Assembly: GCA_037954235.1 (NCBI GenBank) | Contig: JBBMOA010000019.1 | Span: 9,300,805 to 9,364,804 of the forward strand | Origin: Aulostomus chinensis | Lineage: Eukaryota; Chordata; Actinopteri; Syngnathiformes; Aulostomidae | Length of the DNA: 64,000 bases | Direction of reading: 5' to 3' | Part shown: in pieces, positions 38,201-51,400 of the stretch | Numbering within the stretch: the stretch's first letter is position 1 | How the letters are laid out: every line of letters begins with the position of its first letter | Notes under the pieces: model-generated | Seen by the model: only the letters and a program-made list of their open reading frames with translations | What the model was told of the DNA's origin: nothing | Databases searched by the model: none | Translations under genes and position numbers: made by a program

Positions 38201-41200
38201 CCAACACATTTTGATTTCAAAACGTTATTCTGAGAATTAACAATCTATTTTTTGGTTTTAAGTCGTTTCAAGTTGTGTTTTGCAAAGGTCTTATACACAG
38301 GATGTGTAAACATCTACGTTTTGAATTACCATGATGCTATATGTAGCCAACAATATGTGAAAATACGCAAATTATATTAGTCATGTGTATATTTTTGCAC
38401 TTAATCATGTGTTTATAATAAGAACAGGTCTCCGTTTTTAGTTTTGACCAAATTGACCCATTCAGAACCTCAGAATAAACGAAGAGTCACTAGTTTAATG
38501 ATTTAATTGATTACATAAATTATTGAATTTGTGATAAACTCACAAAGTAATTACCTTTTACATCATATTAAAATCGTTTCCTAGTACATAGTCCGAGAAC
38601 TGAATAAAGTCCTAATACTGATGTGTTAATCTATACACAGCCACGAATACGACATTAAAAAGAAATGCATAATTATAAATCACCGTCACCCTCAGTTGTC
38701 AGTTTAATAGTTAGGTCCTTTTGATTGTTTAAAGTAGACCTAAATACAATTCATTGTCCACTTTAGAAGTTGCTCTACCGCATGAATATCAACACTGAAC
38801 AGTTATTGTGCATGTATGTGCGCTGATAAACCAAACATTTACAAATCCATCTAGTTAGCAGATATAACTTCCTTTAAACTGTGTTAGATTCGTTCTTTGA
38901 CCCTTTATCCAAATCTGTTGATACAACTTTTCTTTGAAGAGACAAAGTTAAACAAAGGTGTTACAGGTCATTTTATGTCAAAAACACCTGTCCAGTTACC
39001 TTTATGGCAGAACAATATCCCATTAATTTCCTGACTAAAAAGCGCCCAGGCAACAAAGAAGTATTATAAACAAATCTGTGGCAAAGTTAATAAAAATTAT
39101 TCATTTTGGCACAATAAAAAACAAAAGGCAAGAAATTCAAGTGATTGCACAGTCTCCTTTTGTTTGTTTTGAAACTGCTTGATAAGGAAATAAAGATGCT
39201 TTTGATCTTGATGCAAATTTTCTTTCATTTGATTTTTATCCATTAAGTTCTCTAGGAGCCACGTCTCTCACTTGCTGCATTTATCTTATCTGTCCAGCAG
39301 AGGGCGCCAATATACTGATGAATCCTAACTTCCACTGCAGTAACCAGTTGGACAAAAACGCACCTGTACTTAGATTTTTCTCACCCTCACTTTCACTCCC
39401 TCAATCAGGTTTAATAGAGATTTCTTATTTTTTCTTATTTTATGTGTTCTTAAGCATCCCCAAAATATTGTGTTCCTGATTTTCAGAATACTATGGTAAA
39501 TTTTAGGTGAAACTGTTTAGTGGAGAACAATGTGAGTACAATAACCATCCCAGTATTGCAGTTATAGGCAACAACAGTACAAAATTCAGGAAGGATAGCA
39601 TCTACATATCAGAGGTTTTTAGTGCTACTGGACAGAAATGATCTGATTCCTCCACCAATATTCCTAAAAGAGGGATAATATGGACTTTTACGGATAATTG
39701 AAGACACTGGTGGTGTCATTGTAGCTCAACATTTAGGCACGGGAGTTCCTGTGGCATTCCGTTATGCTTAAAATGTTCTGTGTTGCTGTAAGAAGCTTTG
39801 TACTTTTACAAAAGGTGCTAAATCTGAGAGACAAGATGATCAAAGTGGAGAATATTTGAGACCAAATGAAACAGTTTCTCACCGCAGCACAGAAAAACAC
39901 TGCTTGCTGCTCATGGGCTCAAATCTTGCAACCCCAGTGTCCCACATTCCAAATACTTTTATCATTTTTTTTTTTCTCAGATCAAGGTTGGTCTGATCCT
40001 CTCAACCTACTTTTCCTTTCACCAACAGGTCAGAGGCTGACAACAAGGATGCTATTTTCCTCAGTGACCTATTTGGGCCGAAGACACCAAACCTTTCCTT
40101 TATGCTCCAGTCCTCTGTATATATAAAGGGACAGTTCCTGTACCACCTAATGAAATGTGACAAAAACAAACATGCAAAAATAAATAAAACAATAAAGGCT
40201 TACATAAAAGGCACTTTAGTATAAAGATGTGCTAAAATATTCAGTACCATGTTCTGTTATTTCTGCTACTTTGGCAAATAACAATCATGAAATGCTGACC
40301 ACAAAGGAAAGAGCAAGTTTATTGTAGAACACATTGCAGCAACAAGGGAATTCAAAGGGCCTTACATAAAACATAAAAGGTATCCAGATAAAACGAAAAA
40401 AAAGCAACATGAGGCAGTATGAGAATAAATTCAAATATACTTACGTAAAAACCTTTTTTTTCATGTCATTATTTAGTGACAGAAGTCTCACCAAACACAT
40501 CACATAAATCCTGTAACTACTTTCAACAACCTGCATTGAAATTAAAATGCCCAAAATTACAAAGCAGAGGTTCATAGAGCTGTAAACAAAAGCATTTTCA
40601 ACCATGTGGTCAATGAAAATACCAAAAATATCAAGGTAATCAGCCATTATAGTGCAGTAGGTCATTTCTCTAATATGTATTGTTGGCACCAGAAGATTAG
40701 TTGTTGACCAACCACAGGCAAATAAAAGCAGGTATGAATCCTGCCCACTGGTAATTGTAGGTTCAAGAGCTACCATGTCAGTGTGTTATTGGGGCGAAGG
40801 CCGAGCCCTCACCAAAAATAGAATAGTCTTTGTTTTTCTAAGGTACCAAGCCAGAAAAAGACTTAAGGGAACCATTAGATCTTTGGGGAATAGAACCATG
40901 TTTGCTGTGTTACTCAATGTTAGCTGGGATAATCATCACCAAGTGTAGAGGCATATTTTGGACAAACACTTCGCTTGTGTAAATCTGAGAGAATCACTTC
41001 TTCTTAGTAGTTCCACAAAAGTGAAAACACACCTTTTGATATAAGATACATGACATCATGTTCACGCATTACCACAGTTCCATAATCCTGGGGGTAAACG
41101 CCATGTCAATTCAGCTGACGACACACATACAGAAGAAACCCAAAGCTAGATGTAGTGAGGTTTTAGTAATTTATTTGTACGACAGTAGTTTTTTCATACT

Positions 41201-44200
41201 ATAATATTAGCTTTGTACTTCTAACCAGTGAATTGCCCTTCCAAAATCATCGAAGTAATCAGTTGATTTGAGAAGATCAACTTGTTCAAAACAAAACAAA
41301 ACGCGTGTCTCATCAGCTCTTGTTTGTCACACAGCCTTTTTGTGCAATAAACCAAAATCTAGTCTAAAACACGATTGGCTTTTGGGCAATGGAACCCACA
41401 GTGACACCAGATTGTCCTACAAGTTCTAAATCATCCCTGTGGCACTTCAAAAGTAGCATGGATGATGCTAAATCACAACACCTTTGCAACTTCAATATGC
41501 TTTCGTGATTCTATGTCATACCCTTGTTTCAGCCATGGATGCGGCAGAATTTATGCCACCTGCTGTACTTGAACAAAAACATGCCACAATAATAGTCGTA
41601 GGGCTCGGACAACTTATCATTTTCTTCTCCAACTACAGGTCAAGGTGCATGGCTGTTTTGCTCCATAAGTGATCACAAACCATGACATGACATGACATGA
41701 GCACACAAAGCAGAACAGCTTCAATGCCGACTCTACACTTTCACTGGGATCACCTGAAAATGGCAGTTATTATCGCTACCAGACAGGACTAACTGTCCTT
41801 CGCTTTAACAGAGACTAAGAATAAAACCTACAGTGATTGCGCAGTGAATCTCTGCTGCCCACAGCGACAAAATATATCTGATTACAGCACTGGCCTTCCA
41901 AAGCTAATTATAGTTATCCACTTTCTGTTCTTGGTTGTTGTTTTACTGTGCGTTGAGTTCATGCAGAGTTGTGGCCACATCTTGAAATAACCTGGTTACC
42001 TGCGACACATTTTTCATTACACTTGAGGCTCAGTCCATACAAATGTATTCTCATCGTGTCATGATGCGATGAAAAGTTTACTTTACTTTCATGTTTAAGA
42101 ATTAGGTTTTGCTTTTTTCATTTTTTTCTTGTAATGAGGACATGATAGTTTGCATAATTTCTTCCCTTCTATGCTTTGATAAACACCAAATATTTTCTCT
42201 TGGCTTGTAGATCATGCCGAGATGTCATGCTCCAAGCATTTATTGAAGAATCTGAAGCCCCCTTTCTACTTGTGATAAAAACTACAAAGCCTCATTAACA
42301 TCTAATTTTTGTCTACAAAAAGGGTTTAATCGATATTCAACCCCAGGCCCACTGACCCCTCAGTAGGTACGGGTATTTATCGGCTTTAATAAACATTTCT
42401 GTAAATATCCTCACTGACCTCCATGCAGCGTTCCACTATTACTGTTTCTTCATCACCCCGTTTTCTAGTGCGATGGCATCGAATGTGACATACCTGGAAA
42501 AGAAGGAACAGAGATTCCATCAGCCCCTGAATGGAATCAGGGTCAGGGTTATCTTGCCCCTGTTGAGGGCTACAAGCCGAAACACGTCAGTCTAATAAGA
42601 CTCTTCGATATATCACAAGTGTTGTTGGAGCATTTAGAATTTGGTGAAGTTGTGCAGAAAACCCCTTCTTTTGTCTGTGTTTCTAAGTGCTGACTTACTA
42701 TTTTAAGTCATAGGCACAAAAAATTACTGGTCAGTAGCAAAATAAGCAAATACAGTGAATATTTTCTCGCCTTTTTCCCAGCAAGCAATGTATTTTCTCT
42801 CCCACAGTGTAAAACAACATTTGATGGTTCTACACACAAAATTGGTTCTAGCACTCATTGTGTGTTCATTAAACAGGGGCCAAGCCTCCCAGTTCCCTGT
42901 TTATCTCCACTGTTCTGTCTTGCTTTTTGTGTCAGAGCCATTCTTTGACTCATCTTAACATCAAGTCCCCGTTTTCATGTCCCTCAGGTGAAAGATATAA
43001 ATGGAGAACGAACACTTCCAGATCATCTCACCTTATCACCAGTACAGATCCTGCTTTACAGTTGAAAAACAAATTAATTTTCAGAGCAGACAAAGAGACT
43101 GGCACGATAGGACTAAAAGCAGCTGAACTGATGAGCTACGCAGGACCCGTTTGGTTCCTCTGACCTATTTTTGAGTGTTTTACAAGTTCAAATGTGCACC
43201 GATAAATCAAGCTTGGTTTTATTGAAAACACTAAAAAAATGACCATCTGTCACAACGTGCCGGAGATCAAAGCCAGGAAACTCATGTTAAAGTGACGTCT
43301 GATTACAAAGCACCCCAAGTATGAAGGAAAAAAAGACTTTTCCATCTGCACGGGGAATAATACGCTGGCCAGAAATTACAGATGGTCATCGAGACAAAGT
43401 TTCAGAAACAGCACAGATAGTTTCTGACCGTGGAGGGAGTCAATACAACTGTGCAGTAAACAACTTACTTTGATTGTCTAAATGTGACTTTATGCTTCAA
43501 GTTGCTAGAATAAAGTCAGACATATGTCAGATGAAGAATTATCATATTCTTTGCCATCGTTGTTAGGGAAATTTGTAATTATATGTACCACCATGTGCGA
43601 TGTGTTTAAAACTCGCGTTTCTTCCTATGTATCTAAGAGAGATGGTATCCTGGTAGCTATGTGTGGAAATGATGTAGGTGTCATTACCCAGAGATCGTGG
43701 AAATTTAAAATACCTTTTTTAAAAAGAAGAAGAAGAAGAAGAGTTATCTTGGTTTTGAATATACACCGTTTCATATCCTGTAGAAGATCTGACCACAAAT
43801 CCAATTTCCAAAATGATCAGTATAAAGATAAAACAGCCAAATATCTGATCTGTCTTAATTAAGCTGTGGTGCTTTCAGTTCATACCTGATAACAAATGCT
43901 GTGCATATTAATGTTAGGCATGAGGAGGGTCAGGAAGGATCACTCTCTGCTGCTGAGAGCTGAGGGGTGCACACTACTGTGTTCTCGAGTGAGGGCACGG
44001 CTATTATTCCTGTGCGTAGTTGTTGTTGTTGTTGTTGTTGTTGAGGACCTCCTTAATGTCAAGCATGGCTTCAGGTTTCTCTCTAGTGAGAAAAGTGCTT
44101 ATGTAACTGTGACAGTTTGCTTCTGGGTCAAGAGGAATCCCTTTCATAAAAGACTAAATTCATGAGGAGGCTTTTCAAAGAGTTTGGAACTTGCATTTAT

Positions 44201-45670
44201 CCATTACAAAACAAGCTCCCTTGACACGATTTCTAACGAATAAAAGAGAGATGGAGATTTGTGTGTTTGCTTAACCTGAGCTTTGACATCTTCTAAATGA
44301 ACAGTCTATAAATGGAAGCTCATTAGCTGTTATAATGGAGACAAGGCATCTCACGTACCCCTGGGGCTTTAAATTCAGCCGGTGATGCAGCAATTGCGGA
44401 CGTCGTCTTGGTTAATACATTAAAGAGTCTTAAGTTCTTGATTTGAAACTCTTCAAAATCATAAAATTTTGTAAACTTGGACTATGTCATTAGCTTTTGT
44501 GTTCTTTTGTTTTGGCTATTTGTGATGAAAGCTGAGATGCTTTGAAGTTGCATTATGGAGATGATGGATGCAGTGTTTTTGGATACTCACCCATAAAAGG
44601 GACAAAAGTCAACCTGAGCCGCAGGTAAAGAGCCTACTTTGTTTTCTATATATAAGAAGCACCCTGCATGTAGGATCATTGCGTGCAGCTTAGTTTTGTC
44701 AGTTAACTAAAGATCCTAAAGCCAGAGGGAGATGTTAAAGTTAAATTGTTTAATTAATCTTAATTCAAAAGTAGGTGGAGGGCGTTTTACACTTAAAATT
44801 TGTCTTATGACGTCTTAGACTTTTTTCATCTGACCCAACTTTGTGCTAATTTGAGCACTCCCTCCCTTGTCCTTTGTCCTCTGCAGTCTTTCACCTCTTT
44901 TTTTTTCTATCTTCCAGTTTTCCACTTCAACGTCACCACTCTTCTCACTCCCTCCCAATCCCTAGCTGTCTCTCTTGTGAATGAAGAGGCTGTGACTGGG
45001 ATTTCGAATGGGACTCTAAGGCCTACACGGAATGTTACGAAACACCGCAGCGCTCATTATTAATAGCGCTGCTCTACTTTCATCAGCACCTGGAAGTGCA
45101 CAAATGCACACTTACGATGAAAGGATTGCTTCATTAACAACTATGCAAAACAGGTGAGTCACATGAGTTTACAAATTAAACCAATTTAAGGCCACACACT
45201 GTCCAGTTTGCAGAGCAACCACTGCAACGGCCACGCTGCATCAAAGCCATATTCCAAGTCCATGTTTGTACAACTGTAACATGCTTAAGCCTAACATTTC
45301 CAATCACACCAGGGGCATGAAAGCAGCCTGTGAATGGTATGAAGAGATTACACTAGAATGTGAGGCAAAAACATGGTAGGCCATGGTATGGATCAGTGTG
45401 AGAACACTCTTAGTTTCCACGTGATGATCATTCCCCTATTCTGTTTGGTCTAGAAAATACTTTCAGTAAGGCCAAAGCACGTGTATAAACCTGATCTGGA
45501 GCTTGCATTGATGCTGGCTCAGCATTAATAAAAGGTGTTATTCACGCCAAAAAGCGGGCTTCATCAACCATAAATTTTCTCTTCAAGACCACACTGCACT
45601 CTTTCCTTTGGGGTCTTAATCAAAGAGCCCCTCAAGGGACAGCTACAGGGTAGTTTATATTCTCCATACA
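38201..45670. other. Intergenic upstream of znf618, no gene supported
   Basis: Contains (TTG)n at about 44,018-44,043, (GAA)n at about 43,728-43,744 and short tandem ACATG near 41,683-41,702. The longest frames (40,776-40,441 minus, 111 aa; 43,524-43,862 plus, 112 aa) have no domain or splice support. No clear transposon ends were found. Confidence 0.4.
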
Positions 45671-45679
45671 ACTTACAAA

Positions 45680-46640
45680 TACACCAGGCAGCCAAATGAT
45701 TAAAAACACCTGCCTGATATAGTGTGGGTCCCCCTAGAGTCCCCAAAACAGCCCACATGGACTGCACAAAACCTCTTGTCCTTTGGTGTCTGGCCCCAGG
45801 ATGTTTGAAACGGATGCATTTTTCAGCAATTTGGGACACAGGAGCTTTCCTGTGCAATGGGACTAAAGCCTGGTTTATGCTTCTGCGTCGCGGTGACACA
45901 GACCCCTACGCGGACCCTACGGTGTAGCCTGACGTGCACCTCCAAAAAATCCTGACTACGCGTAGCGTCGACGTGTCGTGACGTGAACGTCAAGGACTGT
46001 GATTGGTCCGCTCAGAGGAGGTCGCCGAATGCATGAGGAAGTGGAAGAACCTCCGCAACAAATATGTGCATCTCCGGAAGAAAATGGCCACAAGAAGTCA
46101 TGTTTGTCGTTTGACTCATGAAAGCTAACAGTCGTTCAAAGAAAAGCACTGGACTTTCTGTTGTAAATAGTTTTGTTTTGGAATCCGACAAGAGCCCCCG
46201 AAACCATACAAAGACACAGCCACACCCCCTAGTGGCTTGGCAGTGAAAGGCAGAGCAACATGTTCCTTCGACGCAGAACTTCGAAGGCTCAAAGACAACG
46301 TAGGATCTACGCCGTCGCCGCAACGCAGAAGCATAAACCAAGCTTAACCAAGCTATCCTTCACTCCCAAAAGTACATTGATGAACCTTGGGTCCCCATGA
46401 CCCGGTTTACCAGTTTTCCTTCCTTGAACCAAATTTGAAAAGGTACTAACCACTACACACCAGAAAGACGCCACAAGACTTTTGCTTCTGACCTTGTCAT
46501 CTGGCCATCAGAGTTTGCCCTTTGCCAAAGTCGCTCAGCTCAGCTGTGTCATGTGCGCCATCAGTAGACAGGTGCTATTTTAATAAGACAACATTATTCT
46601 CTTTAACTGGCACTGATTTAATGTTGTCGCCTATGGGCAA
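45680..46640 (-). mobile_element. Relic of a Tc1-type transposon, split by a Harbinger element
   Basis: The left end (TACACCAGGCAGCCAAATGA, then ACACCTGCCTGATATAGTGT and GGTCCCCC) and the right part (ATGAACCTTGGGTCCCCATG, CGGTTTACCAG, TTCCTTCCTTGAACCA, CATCTGGCCATCAGAGTTTG) match, in order and spacing, a common fish/frog Tc1-like element whose minus strand encodes an HTH transposase. Most of the transposase is deleted and the remainder has stops. The right end (TTAATGTTGTCGCCTATGGG) is diverged. A Harbinger element at 45,867-46,344 is inserted inside. Confidence 0.65.
45867..46344. mobile_element. 478-bp PIF/Harbinger element with TAA duplication
   Basis: The left end AGCCTGGTTTATGCTTCTGC and right end GCAGAAGCATAAACCAAGCT are inverted repeats extending about 45 bp inwards with few mismatches. 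Both ends are flanked by TAA (45,864-45,866 and 46,345-46,347), the target preference of PIF/Harbinger. Inside, on the plus strand near 46,020-46,095, the frame reads EVAECMRKWKNLRNKYVHLR and then KKMATR, the end of a MADF/Myb-like DNA-binding domain found in the second protein of Harbinger elements. The transposase is absent, so this is a deletion derivative. Confidence 0.88.
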
Positions 46641-46649
46641 GAGATTCCT

Positions 46650-49100
46650 TGGATCCAAATTAATATTCAACAAACTAAGTATAATGAAAATCTATAACTA
46701 GCGTGTCAAAAGGAAACAAGATGCCTGTTGGATTAATTAAAAATATTTTTTTCAGGTCTTTAGATGAAAGACATGTAAAAGATAGCAAAGAGAAACACAA
46801 CTATTACATCATAGCGTTCAACAAACAAGGCTGCAGGTAAATATTACGCTCATGCAAACTCTGTGATGAGCCATAGAGGTATCTGTTCAGTACAGGAGAC
46901 ATTAATGGATTCACTTCCTCTCTGTTCATTTTCGGGCCATTCCTTCATATGTCCATGTGCATCAGAAATTCACCCATGTAAGCACATGCTCCAATTATAG
47001 GAAATTATATAATTGACCTACAGGTATAACTGGCTTGATGAGCAGGGGAATAGACTGTCATTAGTCTCTCTTTTCAACCAATGGTTTCCCTACCAAGGAT
47101 CAGTGTATTTCCTGTGCTTAAAAGCCTTTGTCACCTTACTGGAACAGCAAAAAAAAACGAGAGTATAAAAGATGCGTTGAAGTGAAGAATCTACCCTTTG
47201 ATAGAGCAAATTATGAACACTGCTCATGTGTAGCGAAGGATAGAAACCGTCTTAAGCATTTAACTGTAAATGCCCTTCCTTGTCTTATCTCATTGATAAT
47301 TTTCCAAACAAAGATTTGCCCCACACAACTATGTAATGACAAGCTGCACGATTCTGTTGGCTTATTTGTGAGCATTAATGTGATGTCATTCATCCTTTTG
47401 TTTTGATACAAGCTGCTAAAAATAGAAATCAAATAACTTTAATGGATAACTCCCCCTCCCGTGATGCCGGGAGCTACAAATGTAGCTGTGTGTCACCAAT
47501 ACACACACACACACACACGTGAATGTGTACTTTTGTTTGTGCATCATTTCCAGTCATAACGCTTTGCTGATGCCGCCAGAGTTTCGGATTATGCTAAATC
47601 AAACGTGAGCACTAATCTGGATGAGTTTCTGCCAGCTTTTATCTCTTTTTTGAAGCTCATGTGGGAATGAAGCTCTTTGTTGTGACCTAGATGCTTTGTA
47701 GGCCTCTCTTTATGGTTTTACAAGGGAATGAATGAGGCCCAATCAAAGGTTTTTATTTTTAGACTGCTATATCTGTGTCTTGGTTTATTGATGAGCAAGA
47801 GCAAAGTAATACGGCTGTGGATCTACTGTCGTCTCAGGTCTTCCTGCCAGGTGCCTCTTCATATCCAACTTCTATCCCCTGGTCAGCAGGGAGTTACATA
47901 AGGTAGATTTCATAAAAGATTTGAACTGAAACTGGAGATACAGTGATAGGATGTTGAGTTTTTGTCATTCAAAAATGAGTCAGAGTGGACCTCAGTCAAT
48001 GAGGATAGAGGACGACTCTCCTAGGTGTGAAATGTGTGTATAAAACCTTTAGACTGTGTGGTCAAGTAATTTAAATTAAATTAAGAGAGTTTTCCAAATC
48101 TTAATATGACTGTAGGATCTTCTGCCAATGACACAGTATGGCAAAGCAATTTTTCAATTGCGAATGACGAGTAGGTACATCACTGGATTGTTTTTTGGAA
48201 CACGTGTTCTGCGCTATTTCTGTCTAAACGTACATTAAATTAGGACTGAAAAGGTCAAGAGAGTCCATAAATTTCTTTCAAGACACTGAAATAATCACTG
48301 GTTAGAGCAAAAGTATCATGGTGGTTTCATCCCCAACAGGCTGGGCAGAATTCTGTCTGTTCCTCTTTTGAAGGTAATACGTAACCTTTTACTGTGGGCT
48401 TGTGACGAGAGAGGCAGACAGGATGAGGTCATGTCCCAAAAGGGCACCAGAGTTAAACTTCTTTTGGGGAAAATTTAATATGTGAATCCTCCTCCCTGGG
48501 AGGACATGCTGAGTTATCCACCATAAACATAAAAAAAGAACCCGATATGTTTCCTTCCCTACAGTAGGTCTCAGTCTTCCTCTGACCAAAGAGACAGGAA
48601 TGACGTATTTTTAGCTGAAACATTTCCAGGAAGATGGCTAGGAAGTCATATACAGTAATGTTTTACCTCCCTCTGCAATTATCCTGCTTAATCCTATTAA
48701 TGAGAGAGTGATGGTAAGCACGTCATCAGGACTGACCTAATAGTGGTTTAGCCGTATGCTTGATGTGATTATTGTGCTATGCTGCAGTGTCTTGAAATCA
48801 AGTCACTAGGTAGATTTTTATCCTTTAACAACCTACATTGTTTATGGGCACCAAGTGATTCCACGGAAGCACAGCATCCTCTCAGGATAAACATGATCAT
48901 GGGCACTGGTGGGGGGGAAAAAATGCATGAATGGTTAAAAAGATGTAAGTATTCCAGCATGGGATGCAATTTGTGCCCATAGAAAGACAAAAACATTCTC
49001 ATAATGTGTGTGTGTGTCTTTCTCTCTCTCTCTATTTCCGTTTCTGTAGGCCAAACTCCTGAAAGTACCAATGCATCTTAGTGTCCCTCGCCAGCACCTC
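46650..49100. other. Intergenic, microsatellites only
   Basis: Holds (AC)n at 47,500-47,518 and (TG)n(TC)n at about 49,005-49,033. No coding or transposon signal was found. The 47,560-47,820 stretch looks like ordinary unique AT-rich DNA with TCF-like ATCAAAGG and homeobox words. Confidence 0.4.
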
Positions 49101-49111
49101 TACCATCCATC

Positions 49112-49249
49112 TTTCTGTGTGTCTCCATGTTCTCCCTGTTCCTGTGTGGGTTCTCTCTGGTACTCCAGCTTCCTCCCTCAGTCCAAAGACATCAAGAGGG
49201 GACGAGGCTGATTGATACTCTAAATTGACTGTAGGTGTGACTGTGAGTC
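49112..49249 (+). repeat. Truncated SINE body
   Basis: CATGTTCTCCCTGTTCCTGT, then TCCAAAGACATCAAGAGGGG and TAAATTGACTGTAGGTGTGA, match the element at 2,870-3,147 in opposite orientation. The tRNA-like head and the tail are missing. Confidence 0.75.
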
Positions 49250-49480
49250 GCATCGAAGGTTCTGACACAGATGAAGTCCCTCCAGAACATAGAACAGCGA
49301 TCCAGGACATCTGTGGGTGCATCAAGTGGGATGTAAAATTCCTGCGCCTTGGAGAGAAGCTGGAGAGCCAGCAAGAGAAGCAAGAAAAACTGGATGTCTC
49401 AGCAAAGTAATGCAAATCCAGAGGAGGTCAAACAATTAATGAAGTTGACATTCACCTGACGACTTCACCATTGGTGCCAG

Positions 49481-50015
49481 CTCATATACAAAACCTTACT
49501 TGGAAAAACGCCTCCCTATCTCTCGTCTCTCTTGCACCTTTCCCGCTCTGAACTCAACCTCAGATCCAGTAAACTCATCAAATTCACCATCCCCAAATCT
49601 CGCACTACCTTCTGTCGCAAGGCCTTCAGGTTTGCCGCACCGTCAGACTGGAATGCCTTACAATCAATCATTAAACTCACTGATCCAATACCACTTACTG
49701 TTTTCAAACAAAACCTTCACCAACTTCTGCTTGACCAATGCACCTGCTGAACTCTTCTCCTTAATCATTTATTCCATTGACATTGTATTTCATTTGATGT
49801 TGCTGTTAACTATTGCTTTATATAGATGTACAACTTTGTGACACCTTTTTCCTTTTGCACTATGTTGTGATTGTATAATGCATACCCTGTTTTTATTGTT
49901 GTCGTAGCCCTCCTCTGCCCAAAAAGAAGATTCCTGCAGGCTGCAGTTGTAAATAAGAACTTGTTCTTAATTTGCTTGCCTGGGTAAATAAAGATTAAAT
50001 AAAAAATAAAACATT
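49481..50015 (+). mobile_element. 3' end of a LINE retrotransposon
   Basis: The plus frame ending at 49,750 reads LGKTPPYLSSLLHLSRSE, NLRSSKLIKFTIPKSRTTFC, RKAFRFAAPSDWNALQSIIK and VFKQNLHQLLLDQCTC. The AFRFAAPSDWNAL block is the recurrent C-terminal motif of non-LTR (Rex/L2/Jockey-like) reverse transcriptase polyproteins. A 3' UTR follows, ending CTTGCCTGGGTAAATAAAGA and an A-rich tail (TTAAATAAAAAATAAAA), typical of a 5'-truncated insertion. No intact reverse transcriptase is present. Confidence 0.72.
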
Positions 50016-50499
50016 CTAGACACAGCGTAAGCAAGTCAACCAGGGGAAATACATAAAATACCTCCTAAAAAGGCTGGCCTGCTTGGTTTAGTGAACTTGG
50101 CAAGGGTGTGCACTTCAAGGAGCTCACAGGAATAGTGCTTAAAGAAACTTTCATACAGAATGTGGACCTGAAGGGAAAAACGGCTCCTGAACTACATGAG
50201 TACAGTTTGCATGAGCAGGAACAAGAAGTTCTTGCAGGCTGCAGAAAAGGTGAAAATGTTGAGGTGCTGAGCTGAGCGGCTGCTCCGAGGATGTGAAAGA
50301 AATGGTCCAGCTACTGATGGCCTATTTTGAGGAAAGGGAAGAGACAGTGCTTTCCAGCGTGGAGGACACCTGTCTGGCAGGGGAAGTCCAGATGGACAAG
50401 CTCCCCTGAACTCCTACCATCATTGTCTTTGGTAAGTTAACTTATCGGTCTGATTTTTTTTATGTCTGGATGAATTAATGGTGCTTGTGTTTATTCTTG

Positions 50500-51400
50500 T
50501 GAACCGTGTAAACACTGTGTTTGTCTCTGTATGAGTCTGCCTTTGTGTGTCTGTGAGACTTGAGTCTGTTTGAGAGTCTTTGTGAGTCAGCCTGTGTGTG
50601 TGTGATTCCGCGCGTATCTGTTGCCTGTGTGTGCCCAGAAAAGTTTCAGGTGCACAACCATTCGTTTCACTGATGGCTGTTTGTGATTCCTTCTTTTTTT
50701 CAGGGCGATCCTGCTTTACTTTCCCATGCTTTATGTTCAGTGTTGACAGAACCATTATTCAAGAGAACATCCCCTCCTTTGTGTCGCCAATGTGAGTGAT
50801 GTTTGAAAGCTACTGCAGCTTCAACATCCATTATCCATCCGAGCTTGCATCCACCCTGGAGGTGAGTCATTTTGGATTGTGACATTTTCTCTGTATTGAA
50901 TTGTAACCAAAAAAAAAGTAAAAAAAAATGTGGCTTGATCTGGTATTTTATTGTTGTTGTTTTGGAAGTTACTTCATCATTAATAAATGATACCACTATT
51001 AGCCATGGTTTATGGTGGTATCCCATTCTCAGATTGAAGTTGTCTTCAGGTGGCTTAGTTCTTGAAGTTTTAACAGTAAACGTTTCAGATGGAAATCTTT
51101 TAAGTTGTGTCAGGGTTTGTGTTTGTGTGTCAGTCTGTGTCTGCATCTGTGTTTGTGAGTCTGTGTCTGCCTCTGTGTGTCAGTCTTTTTCTGTCTGAAT
51201 CTGTGTCTGTGTACACCTGGGTGTGCCTGAGTCATAGTGCATTTGTGAGTCTGTCTCTGCTGTCTGTGTGTGTCCATGTGTGCATCTGAGTCTTAGTGTG
51301 TAAGTGTGTACCTCTGTGTGTCTATAAGTCTGTGTGTATGTTTTCATTACTATGTTTGTCTGTTGTCTGTGTAGGTTCTCATTCATCCAGGTCATCGTAG
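50500..51400. repeat. TGTCTG-rich low-complexity DNA
   Basis: Two patches (about 50,518-50,630 and 51,107-51,370) are dominated by irregular GTGTGTCTG / GAGTCTGTG words. They lie in the introns of the broken gene. The frames through them (Ser/Val/Cys or Thr/Gln/His-rich) are meaningless. Confidence 0.75.

Noticed and set aside
40441..40776. 111-codon minus-strand open frame with hydrophobic stretches
   Set aside because: No domain, no splice context and AT-rich random-like composition. A single frame of this length is expected by chance in 64 kb.
42410..42510. Exon-like block on the minus strand: TTCCTTCTTTTCCAG acceptor, open frame (CHIRCHRTRKRGDEETVIVE...), GAG|GTCAGT donor, as a possible upstream znf618 exon
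   Set aside because: The peptide does not resemble the ZNF618 N-terminus or any protein I know, and the phase to the next exon cannot be tested. Probably chance.
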